From positions 1 to 22,146 of the forward strand of contig CBDUBS010000049.1 of assembly GCA_965365445.1 (NCBI GenBank): a stretch of DNA of 22,146 nucleotides, read 5' to 3'. Positions within the stretch are counted from its first letter, which is position 1; each line of letters starts with the position of its first letter. Source of the DNA: CBDUBS01 sp965365445 (GTDB lineage Bacteria > Bacteroidota > Rhodothermia > Rhodothermales > DASSAV01). The notes under the pieces were generated by a model, which was not told the DNA's origin, made no database searches, and worked only from the letters and a program-made list of their open reading frames with translations. Shown one piece after another: positions 8,043-14,950 of this stretch. Made by a program: the position numbers and the translations under genes.

Positions 8043-9047
8043 TTATTTCTGCATCAGCTTCAGGATGAGATCGACCGTACGGTTCGAGTAGCCCCACTCG
8101 TTGTCGTACCAGCCCACCACTTTGACCAGGGTGCCGTTGACGAACGTGGAAGGCGCATCGAAAATGCACGAATGCGGATTGTGCACGATGTCGGTGGAAA
8201 CCAGCTCTTCTTCACTGTACTGAAGAATGCCTTTCAGCGGGCCTTCGGCGGCTTCGCGCATGGCAGCATTGATTTCCTCCTTCGATACTTCTTTGCCCAG
8301 CTCGGCAACGAGGTCCGTAACGGAGCCGTCCGGAACCGGAACGCGGAGAGCGAAGCCGTCCAGCTTGCCCTGGAGGTGCGGCAGCACGAGCCCCACCGCC
8401 TTGGCGGCGCCGGTGGACGTGGGCACGATGGAGAGGGCGGCGCAACGGGCGCGGCGCAAATCGCTGTGCGGGCCGTCCATCAGGTTCTGGTCTGCCGTAT
8501 AGGCGTGCACCGTCGTCATGAGGCCGCGCTTGACGCCGTAGAGGTCGTCCAGCACCTTGACCATCGGGGCGAGGCAGTTCGTCGTACAGCTGGCGTTGGA
8601 GAGGATTTCTTCGTCGCCCGTGAGCTCGTTGTCGTTAACGCCCATCACGACGGTCGCATCCACCTTCCCCTTGGCCGGGGCCGAGATGATCACTTTCTTT
8701 GCGCCCGCCTGGAGGTGCAGCGCCGCCTTCTCGCGGGAGCGGAAAATGCCCGTGGACTCCACGATGACCTCGGCGCCGAGCTCGCCCCAGGGCAACTTGT
8801 TGGGCTCGCGCTCGCTGAACACCGGGAATTTATCCCCGTTGACGATCAGGTTGTTGCCGTCCACACTGACTTCACCCGGGAAGGGACCATGGATCGAGTC
8901 GTATTTGAAAAGATGAGCAAGGGTTTTGGCATCCGTCAAATCGTTGACACCCACGATGTCGAACTGATCCGATTTACGCTCCAGAATGGCACGGAAAACG
9001 AGTCGGCCGATGCGCCCGAATCCGTTAATGCCGAGTTTGATGGCCAT
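8043..9047 (-). CDS. gap: Glyceraldehyde-3-phosphate dehydrogenase, NAD-type (type I)
   Basis: Glycolytic oxidation and phosphorylation of glyceraldehyde 3-phosphate. The 334-residue product has the usual length. The N-terminal Rossmann motif INGFGRIGR (7-15), D36 in VNDLTD (favouring NAD over NADP), the catalytic Cys in SNASCTTNCLAP (C154), the paired His in TTVHAYTADQ (H181), and the DLRRAR and PTSTGAAKAV segments are all present. The C-terminal WYDNEWGYSNR motif is intact. The start is set by a strong AAGGAG Shine-Dalgarno about 10 bases before the ATG. It is the first gene of the minus-strand gap-pgk-DUF1353-amidinohydrolase cluster. I could not place a confident promoter in the 407-bp upstream region. 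Confidence 0.98.
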   Translation of the reverse strand: MAIKLGINGFGRIGRLVFRAILERKSDQFDIVGVNDLTDAKTLAHLFKYDSIHGPFPGEVSVDGNNLIVNGDKFPVFSEREPNKLPWGELGAEVIVESTGIFRSREKAALHLQAGAKKVIISAPAKGKVDATVVMGVNDNELTGDEEILSNASCTTNCLAPMVKVLDDLYGVKRGLMTTVHAYTADQNLMDGPHSDLRRARCAALSIVPTSTGAAKAVGLVLPHLQGKLDGFALRVPVPDGSVTDLVAELGKEVSKEEINAAMREAAEGPLKGILQYSEEELVSTDIVHNPHSCIFDAPSTFVNGTLVKVVGWYDNEWGYSNRTVDLILKLMQK

Positions 9048-9454
9048 AGTACAATCTCCTTGGTACGTGTTACGGGTGATGATTGGCTCGGTGACGCCGC
9101 GAAACCGACCTCGAAGGCCTGTGAACTCCCCGGCGTACAGCTACGCAATTTAATGAAAATCATAACCAAATACTGCGTCTGCCGGTATAAGCTGTTTTCG
9201 ACGGAAACGATAGTTTTTGCGAACGTTAAAGCGTACTCGCAACGAATTTCATGGAAGGTTAGCCTGCGCAAGCGAAAGGATGCCCACCGGCATTTGCCGA
9301 TGCTGAAGGAAACTGGTAACTTTAACCTTTCTAGGCAATGAACCTCCGCTCCACCCCGGGCGGAATAGAAACAACCATCTCACGGGTTTCCTGTACAAGA
9401 AACAGGTACGGAACCCGGCGAGGTCATGCAAACCTGGCGAACGGAGTAGCTTCG
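9048..9454. other. Divergent intergenic region between gap and the TPR gene
   Basis: This 407-bp region lies between divergent genes and has no convincing coding frame. The gap-proximal end holds the gap Shine-Dalgarno. About 9140-9240 is AT-rich relative to the surroundings and probably contains the gap promoter, but no clear TTTG/TAnnTTTG pair was found on the minus strand. The right part holds the promoter at 9293-9324 for the TPR operon. An in-frame ATG at 9338 would add 39 residues to the TPR protein, but that part looks non-coding. No tRNA or recognisable riboswitch was seen. Confidence 0.6.
9293..9324 (+). promoter_or_regulatory. Bacteroidota-type promoter (TTTG, 20-base spacer, TAACTTTA) for the TPR operon
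   Basis: TTTG at 9293-9296 is an exact -33 box. After exactly 20 bases it is followed by TAACTTTA at 9317-9324, which matches TAnnTTTG at all but the last position. This is the best promoter match in the window. Transcription would start near 9331, giving a leader of about 120 bases if translation begins at the ATG at 9455, or a nearly leaderless message if it begins at 9338. Confidence 0.65.
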
Positions 9455-10165
9455 ATGTCTGCGATCAACCCCCCCAAACGTATTACCAAGCACCAGGAAT
9501 TGCGGCAGGATACCGTCGTTACGGCCTATGCACGCACCTGGGGCTTTTTCGATAAAAACAGGACGCTCGTTTTCGGCATCCTGGGCGCCATTGTTGTGGT
9601 TGTGCTGGGCGTGGTCGGGTACACGCTGTACCTTGCCAATCAGCAAGAGAAAGCCACCGAACTGCTTGGCGCCGTGGAGGATCTGTACCACGAAGGAAAT
9701 TACCGCGCCGCTCTGGACGGGAGTGAAGGCAAACCCGGCCTGCTGGCCATCGCAGACGACTATGGCCGCACGCAGGCGGGCAACCTGGCGACGTTTTACG
9801 CTGCCGATGCCCTCTTCCGCATCGGCGAGTACGACCGGGCGCTCGAGCTTTTCAACGACTTCGACAAAGACGATACCCTCATCGGAGCGTCGGCCCTGGC
9901 CGGGGAAGCAGCCGTATATGAGCAGAAGGAAGATTTTCGGCGGGCGGGCGACCTGTACCGCCGCGCCGCGCTGCTGGTGGAAAACGAACTGACCTCCCCA
10001 CAGTACCTTTTGGATGCCGGCATAGCCTATGAACGCGCCGGCGCCTTCGACGATGCCCGGAAGGCTTATGAAACGATCTCTGAACGTTTTCCGGAATCCG
10101 TGGCGGCGCAAAACGTCGAGTTTTACCTTGCCCGCGTGGATGCGAGAGCCGGTACGGCCTCCTGA
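9455..10165 (+). CDS. Membrane-anchored tetratricopeptide-repeat protein (YfgM/TPR_21-like)
   Basis: A 236-residue protein with a charged N-terminal stretch (1-36), one transmembrane helix (about 37-60, ending VGVVGYTLYL) and a soluble domain of TPR-like helix pairs at about 111-137, 146-175 and 182-215. The motif AGIAYERAGAFDDARKAYETI is a good TPR. The topology is that of YfgM-type proteins: short cytoplasmic tail, one anchor, periplasmic TPR domain. YfgM homologues assist envelope protein folding or translocon partners; that role here is inference. The start at ATG 9455 (MSAINPPKR) is preferred to the ATG at 9338 because the 39 extra residues are low-complexity and lie immediately after the predicted promoter. 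It is the first gene of the series leading to the NtrC regulator, 47 bp downstream. Confidence 0.75.
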   Translation: MSAINPPKRITKHQELRQDTVVTAYARTWGFFDKNRTLVFGILGAIVVVVLGVVGYTLYLANQQEKATELLGAVEDLYHEGNYRAALDGSEGKPGLLAIADDYGRTQAGNLATFYAADALFRIGEYDRALELFNDFDKDDTLIGASALAGEAAVYEQKEDFRRAGDLYRRAALLVENELTSPQYLLDAGIAYERAGAFDDARKAYETISERFPESVAAQNVEFYLARVDARAGTAS

Positions 10166-10212
10166 ACGGCTCGCGCCGATTTCACCCTGCCTTTCTTTTC
10201 TGAACCGTCGTT

Positions 10213-11601
10213 ATGCCCAATCCAACCGTTCTGGTAGTCGATGACGAGCGCAGCATCCGAAGGACGCTCCGGGAAATCCTCGAATACGAAGACTACACGG
10301 TGGACGAGGCAGAGGACGGAGAGGAAGCGCTGCAGAAAGCCCGGACGAATCGGTATGACCTGATCCTGCTGGACATCAAAATGCCCCGCAAGGATGGCCT
10401 GGAAGTGCTCGGCACGCTCTCCGGGGAAATGCCGGAAGTGCCCGTCGTCATGATATCCGGGCACGGAACCATCGAAACGGCGGTGGAAGCCACGCGGTTG
10501 GGCGCTTTCGACTTCATCGAAAAGCCGCCGGATTTGAACCGCCTCCTGCTCACCGTCCGCAATGCGCTCGACCGGGGACAGCTTTCCACCGAGAACCGGC
10601 GCATGCGCCAGGTGATCGTCGAGCACCATGAGGAGGTCATAACGCCCATTCTGGGCACGAGCACCGCTATCTCGCGCATCAAGGAAACCATCGAGCGAGT
10701 GGCTCCCACCGATGCCCGCGTGCTGATCACGGGCGAAGCCGGCACCGGAAAGGAACTCGTCGCGCGCTGGATCCATCACCTCTCCGGCCGCCGCGACGGC
10801 CCGATCGTCGAGGTTAACTGCGCGGCCATCCCGAGCGAGCTTATCGAGAGCGAGCTGTTTGGCCATGAAAAAGGCTCCTTTACCGGAGCCACCAAACAAC
10901 GTATCGGGAAATTTGAGCAGGCGGAAGGGGGCACGCTGTTTCTGGACGAGATCGGCGACATGAGCCTTTCGGCTCAGGCCAAGGTGCTGCGTGCGCTACA
11001 GGAAAACCGGATAAGCCGCGTCGGGGGCGACCGAAGCATTCCCGTCGATGTGCGGGTGCTTGCCGCCACCAATAAAGACCTCTTGCAGCGGATCGAGGAG
11101 AACGAGTTCCGCGAGGATCTGTACCACCGCCTGAGTGTGATCCTCGTACACGTACCCCCCCTGCGCGAGCGCCGGGACGATATCCCGATCATCACACGGC
11201 ATTTCTGCGACCGGCTTTCCCGCCGAAACGGTGTGCCTACCAAACAGTTCACCGAAGAAGCTCTGGAACGCCTCAAGCGGTACGAATGGCGCGGCAACGT
11301 GCGCGAGTTGCACAACGTAGTCGAACGGCTGCTCATCCTGAGCGAAGGAGAGGAGGTCGGCGTGCGCGACGTGGAGCGCTTCGTCCGGCCCGGCAGCCAG
11401 GCCGCCAACCCGCTGACCAACCTGCTCGACCAGTTCGATCAGTTCAGCGAATTCCGGGACAAAGCGGAACAGCTTTTCATCGAACACAAGCTCGAAGAGT
11501 TCGACTGGAACGTGAGCAAAACGGCTGAAGCCATCGGCATCCAACGCTCGCACCTCTACAATAAAATGAACAAGTACGGCATCGAGCGGGGCGAGGATTG
11601 A
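10213..11601 (+). CDS. Sigma-54-dependent response regulator, NtrC family
   Basis: A 462-residue transcription activator with the standard three domains. The receiver domain (about 1-118) has acidic pocket D10/D11, phospho-acceptor D54 in ILLDIKMP, S82 and K104. The AAA+ domain (about 145-375) has Walker A GEAGTGKE (174-181, Ala where Ser is common), sigma-54 contact loop GSFTGA (221-226, Ser in place of the usual first Ala), Walker B TLFLDEIGDM (241-250) and an FREDLYHRL segment. The C-terminal Fis-type helix-turn-helix (about 433-457) contains NVSKTAEAIGIQRSHLYNKM. It is complete, so it implies an RpoN sigma factor in the genome. No cognate sensor kinase adjoins it. The stop codon overlaps the start of the downstream ABC ATPase gene, which suggests co-translation. 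Target promoters are unknown. Confidence 0.95.
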   Translation: MPNPTVLVVDDERSIRRTLREILEYEDYTVDEAEDGEEALQKARTNRYDLILLDIKMPRKDGLEVLGTLSGEMPEVPVVMISGHGTIETAVEATRLGAFDFIEKPPDLNRLLLTVRNALDRGQLSTENRRMRQVIVEHHEEVITPILGTSTAISRIKETIERVAPTDARVLITGEAGTGKELVARWIHHLSGRRDGPIVEVNCAAIPSELIESELFGHEKGSFTGATKQRIGKFEQAEGGTLFLDEIGDMSLSAQAKVLRALQENRISRVGGDRSIPVDVRVLAATNKDLLQRIEENEFREDLYHRLSVILVHVPPLRERRDDIPIITRHFCDRLSRRNGVPTKQFTEEALERLKRYEWRGNVRELHNVVERLLILSEGEEVGVRDVERFVRPGSQAANPLTNLLDQFDQFSEFRDKAEQLFIEHKLEEFDWNVSKTAEAIGIQRSHLYNKMNKYGIERGED

Positions 11602-12320
11602 ACGATCCATCGGGTACTCCAGGAACCGGTGAGGCCGGTGTATTGCTCGACGTACGAGAAGTAGCCAAAAGTTACTCCACCGGGGCCGGACCGCTGCCGG
11701 TCCTCCGAAGCGTTTCCTTTCGCGTCGGGTCCGGGGAGGTGGCAGCCGTAGTCGGGGAGAGCGGCACTGGCAAAAGCACCTTGCTGCATTTGCTGGGGGC
11801 GCTCGACCGTCCGGATAGCGGCACGGTGCTTTTCTCGGGGGAGGACATTTTCCGCAAGAACGATGAAGCCCTTGCCGCCTTTCGAAACCGCTCCGTGGGC
11901 TTCGTTTTCCAGTTTCACCATCTTCTCCCCGAGTTTACGGCGCTCGAAAATGTAACCATGCCCGCTCTCATCAGGGGGCGGCGGTTCTCCGAGGTGCGGA
12001 GCCGGGCGCTCGACCTGCTGGGCACGCTCGGCTTGCGCAGCCGGGTGGACCACCGGCCCTCGGCGCTTTCCGGCGGCGAACAGCAACGGGTCGCCATTGC
12101 CCGTGCGCTCATGAACGAACCGCGCCTGGTGCTCGCGGACGAACCTACCGGAAACCTGGATACGCGCACCGCCGAAACCCTGCACACGGAAATCCTCCGA
12201 CTCAGCCGCGAGCTCGGGCTGACCTTCGTCATCGTTACGCACAACCCCGTACTGGCCTCGCTGGCCGACAGGGTCCTTCGGCTCGAAAACGGAATCGCCG
12301 TCGAAGAACGCCCCGGCTAA
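11598..12320 (+). CDS. lolD: LolD/MacB-type ABC transporter ATP-binding protein
   Basis: A 240-residue ATPase subunit of the LolCDE/MacB class, which extracts lipoproteins from the inner membrane or drives related envelope export. Motifs: Walker A GESGTGKST (53-61), Q-loop with FVFQFHHLLPEFTALENV (102-119, typical of LolD), signature LSGGEQQ (157-163), Walker B VLADEPTGNLD (178-188) and switch H215 in IVTHN. The first start codon is a TTG at 11598 that overlaps the regulator's TGA (TTGA). A second TTG at 11643, eight bases after GTGAGG, would give a product 15 residues shorter and start directly at the ABC domain. No permease (LolC/LolE type) is found in the window, so its partner is encoded elsewhere. 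The symbol follows the closest family; a MacB-like or FtsE-like role is not excluded. Confidence 0.85.
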   Translation: MNDPSGTPGTGEAGVLLDVREVAKSYSTGAGPLPVLRSVSFRVGSGEVAAVVGESGTGKSTLLHLLGALDRPDSGTVLFSGEDIFRKNDEALAAFRNRSVGFVFQFHHLLPEFTALENVTMPALIRGRRFSEVRSRALDLLGTLGLRSRVDHRPSALSGGEQQRVAIARALMNEPRLVLADEPTGNLDTRTAETLHTEILRLSRELGLTFVIVTHNPVLASLADRVLRLENGIAVEERPG

Positions 12321-12418
12321 AGGTCCGCTATACGCCCCCGACACGTCATCGGAACGTAAGCCGATCATTGCCGTATTTTCGGTGAACGAAAACAGATCGC
12401 ACTCCATTCCGGTGACCT

Positions 12419-13411
12419 ATGACTGAACTTTCGGTGCTCGATCCCGTGGAAGGCTACGTCCGCCGGGACGTCGATCCTTCTCTCGACCTGACGGCCGAAA
12501 TTCAGCGGCTCAAGAAGGAGAAAAACGCGGTCCTGCTGGCTCATTACTATCAGGAGCCCGAGATACAGGATATTGCGGACGTGATCGGCGATTCGCTGGA
12601 GCTCTCGCGTCGGGCCGCCGATACCGATGCCGATCTGATCGTGTTTGCCGGCGTCCATTTCATGGCGGAGACGGCCAAGATCCTCAACCCGGACAAAAAG
12701 GTCGTCATCCCGGATCTGAATGCCGGATGCTCGCTGGCCGATTCATGCCCCGCCCCGGAGTTTGCCGCGTTCAAGGAGCGTCACCCCGGCCATCTGGTAG
12801 TATCCTACATCAACTGCTCGGCGGCCGCCAAGGCGCTATCGGATATCATCTGTACCTCCTCCAACGCCGAGCACATTATCCGGCAGATACCCGAAGATCA
12901 ACCGATCATCTTTGCGCCGGACCGAAACCTGGGCCGTTACCTCATTCAAAAAACCGGCCGGGACATGGTTTTATGGGATGGGGTATGCATCGTCCACGAA
13001 ACGTTCAGTGAGGAAAAGCTCGTCCGGCTCAAGATCCGCTATCCCGATGCGCTCGTACTGGCGCACCCCGAGTGCGAGCCGGCGGTGCTCCGCCACGCCG
13101 ATTTCATCGGTTCTACGGCCGCCATTCGCCGGTTTGCCGGAGAAGTACGTCAGAACATGTTCATCGTGGCGACCGAAGAGGGCATCCTGCACCAGATGCG
13201 AAAGGATAACCCGGCCAAGACGTTCATCCCGGCGCCCCCCCGGAACGGGTGCAGTTGCAGCCAGTGCCCTCATATGCGGCTGAACACCATGGAAAAGCTG
13301 TACCTCTGCCTTGTGTTCGAGCAGCCGGAGATCATCCTTCCGGAGGACATACGTCAGGCCGCCTTGCGCCCCATCGAGCGTATGCTGGAGATGAGCCGGG
13401 CCATCCGGTAA
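12419..13411 (+). CDS. nadA: Quinolinate synthase (NadA)
   Basis: A 4Fe-4S enzyme that condenses iminoaspartate with dihydroxyacetone phosphate to quinolinate in de novo NAD synthesis. The 330-residue product covers the whole family. It has the LLAHYYQEPEIQ motif (39-50), GDSLELSR (57-64), FAGVHFMAETAK (76-87), and cysteines that match the known cluster ligands by spacing: C104 in NAGCSLAD, C190 in DGVCIVHE and C283 in QCPHM; the 104-190 and 190-283 distances resemble those in E. coli NadA. Further C278 and C280 form a CxCxxC cluster near the third ligand. It starts 98 bp after lolD, possibly with its own weak promoter (TATTTTCG at 12374-12381, no good -33 box). nadB and nadC are not in the window. 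Confidence 0.96.
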   Translation: MTELSVLDPVEGYVRRDVDPSLDLTAEIQRLKKEKNAVLLAHYYQEPEIQDIADVIGDSLELSRRAADTDADLIVFAGVHFMAETAKILNPDKKVVIPDLNAGCSLADSCPAPEFAAFKERHPGHLVVSYINCSAAAKALSDIICTSSNAEHIIRQIPEDQPIIFAPDRNLGRYLIQKTGRDMVLWDGVCIVHETFSEEKLVRLKIRYPDALVLAHPECEPAVLRHADFIGSTAAIRRFAGEVRQNMFIVATEEGILHQMRKDNPAKTFIPAPPRNGCSCSQCPHMRLNTMEKLYLCLVFEQPEIILPEDIRQAALRPIERMLEMSRAIR

Positions 13412-13426
13412 TTCATGCCGGACGTA

Positions 13427-14842
13427 CTAAAACGTCAGACGGAGGCCGGATAGCGGCTCGAACCATCGCTGCACGAGAAACCGTGCATTGCCGTCCGGGC
13501 CGTCTCCCACCCGTTCGTACGTATACCTTGCCCGGGCGAACACCCACAACGTCTGGGCCACGCGGTACTGCGTGTCAAACACGAGCGCCGTCTGGTCGCC
13601 GATGTCGTTGAACAGACTCAGGAAACCAAGCAGTCCCCCCCGGTCGATGCCGATGCTCAGTTCGAGTCGCTCGGGGGAACGCGCAAACAGACGCAGGTGG
13701 TATTCACTGAGCGATTCGGTTCCGTAGTGCCGCCGGAAGGCATACCAGAACTCGAATCGGTCGAAAATCAAAACACGAAGCTCCGTCATCAAATCGTTTC
13801 CTCCCCCGGCCTCCGCCAGCCGTATGCCCACCAGTTCGTCCGGATCCAGCTGATCCCCGTAGTCCTCCGATTTGAGGATGCGCGCCTTCGGGTTGCTGAC
13901 GGCGTAAAACGATCCGATGTATCCCGGGATGAACCCGCGGCCGTTGTAATACAGCGCCATTCGCAGGCGGAAGCGGGCCAGGTCGATCAGGTTGGAGCTA
14001 TGCAGGTCGGCTCCGAAACTCAACCCGCTGCCCTGATTGGCATACCAGGCAAAGCTGGCAAACGGCGTGAACTGAAACGCTCCGGAGGTCAGCGCATCGA
14101 AGCTGACGTCTACGTTGTAGGCGCTGAGCGGCTCCGGTATGTCGTAATACGTGCCCAGATCGGTCACGTAGTTGAACCCGAGCGTAAACGACCGGGCCTG
14201 CTCCTCGGTGGCCCAGACGAGCGGGCGCAGGGCCAGGCGTCCTCCGGTTACCCCGTTCAGCAACACGTTGTCGGTAAACGCCTCCACATCCACCGTGGGC
14301 GACGACCAGGCGGACTGCAACCCGATGGTCCGTTCATCCCAGGCTACCGCCGAGTTGTAGAAGTTGACCACATGGCCCGTACCGAGCCGCATACGCCGGA
14401 TGGGACCGGCGCGGAAATAGAACGGAGACAGCGCCGGCGGGTTATAGCGAACGAATTCCACCGTGCGGAGCACATCGTACAATTCATCGAAATCGGCCCG
14501 ATAGGCGCCGTACATGCCCGTGCGGACGGTCGCACTGAGCCGCCCGGTAAGCGGCTTTGTGACGAGGTCGGCTGTACCTGACCCCGAAAAACGCCAGTGC
14601 GGACCGATCAGGGAAAAACCACCGGCTACGTCCAGTGTGTTCTCCCGACGCCACCAGACCTGCTGGATCTGCTCCCGCGGATCGTCGGCCGAGCCGAACC
14701 ACGTAGGCTGCGCCCCGGCTCCCGGAGCCGGCAGGCACAGCAGAAGAATCCATCCCCACCGGGCGACGGTGGAACGACGCCTCTTTGTTGGCGATTGTTT
14801 GGTAACTCCGGCTCGTCTCACTATCGATTTCCGGCTTCGCAA
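13427..14842 (-). CDS. Predicted outer-membrane beta-barrel protein of unknown family
   Basis: I do not recognise the family. The product (471 residues from the first possible start) has a long basic N-region, a hydrophobic core (about 29-43) and a likely signal peptidase site after AGA near 44, followed by many alternating aromatic/hydrophobic strands and a C-terminal Phe (SGLRLTF), as expected of an outer-membrane barrel assembled by BAM. A conserved-looking centre has RMRLGTGHVVNFYNSAVAW near 154-172. The start is uncertain: the first codon is TTG at 14842 with no good ribosome site, and GTG at 14821 is an alternative. It converges on nadA (15 bp between stops) and diverges from the symporter gene, sharing a 108-bp upstream region. 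A link to transport of the symporter's substrate is only a guess from position. Confidence 0.7.
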   Translation of the reverse strand: MRSRKSIVRRAGVTKQSPTKRRRSTVARWGWILLLCLPAPGAGAQPTWFGSADDPREQIQQVWWRRENTLDVAGGFSLIGPHWRFSGSGTADLVTKPLTGRLSATVRTGMYGAYRADFDELYDVLRTVEFVRYNPPALSPFYFRAGPIRRMRLGTGHVVNFYNSAVAWDERTIGLQSAWSSPTVDVEAFTDNVLLNGVTGGRLALRPLVWATEEQARSFTLGFNYVTDLGTYYDIPEPLSAYNVDVSFDALTSGAFQFTPFASFAWYANQGSGLSFGADLHSSNLIDLARFRLRMALYYNGRGFIPGYIGSFYAVSNPKARILKSEDYGDQLDPDELVGIRLAEAGGGNDLMTELRVLIFDRFEFWYAFRRHYGTESLSEYHLRLFARSPERLELSIGIDRGGLLGFLSLFNDIGDQTALVFDTQYRVAQTLWVFARARYTYERVGDGPDGNARFLVQRWFEPLSGLRLTF

Positions 14843-14950
14843 CGTATGTTTCCGGAGCCGTCAAGCATCCGGCGGCTTCTCCGCAGGGAATCCGGCGAGT
14901 GGATTCCCGTCATTCTTTCCACAAGGTACGTCCCGTCAGGCCGGTAGTCT

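Noticed and set aside
7918..8169. 84-codon N-terminal extension of pgk
   Set aside because: It crosses the gap stop codon, two hairpins and the spacer. PGK proteins normally begin at the MNKLTIGDL-type sequence.
8172..9341. 389-codon plus-strand frame over gap and its upstream region
   Set aside because: It is antisense to gap and then runs through the intergenic promoter region. No motif is recognisable.
9338..9454. 39-residue N-terminal extension of the TPR protein
   Set aside because: The ATG lies about seven bases after the predicted transcription start, and the peptide is unlike the rest of the protein. Kept only as an alternative start.
12350..12381. Promoter for nadA
   Set aside because: TATTTTCG at 12374-12381 fits a -7 box, but no TTTG-like -33 box lies 19-21 bases upstream, so it is not listed as a feature.
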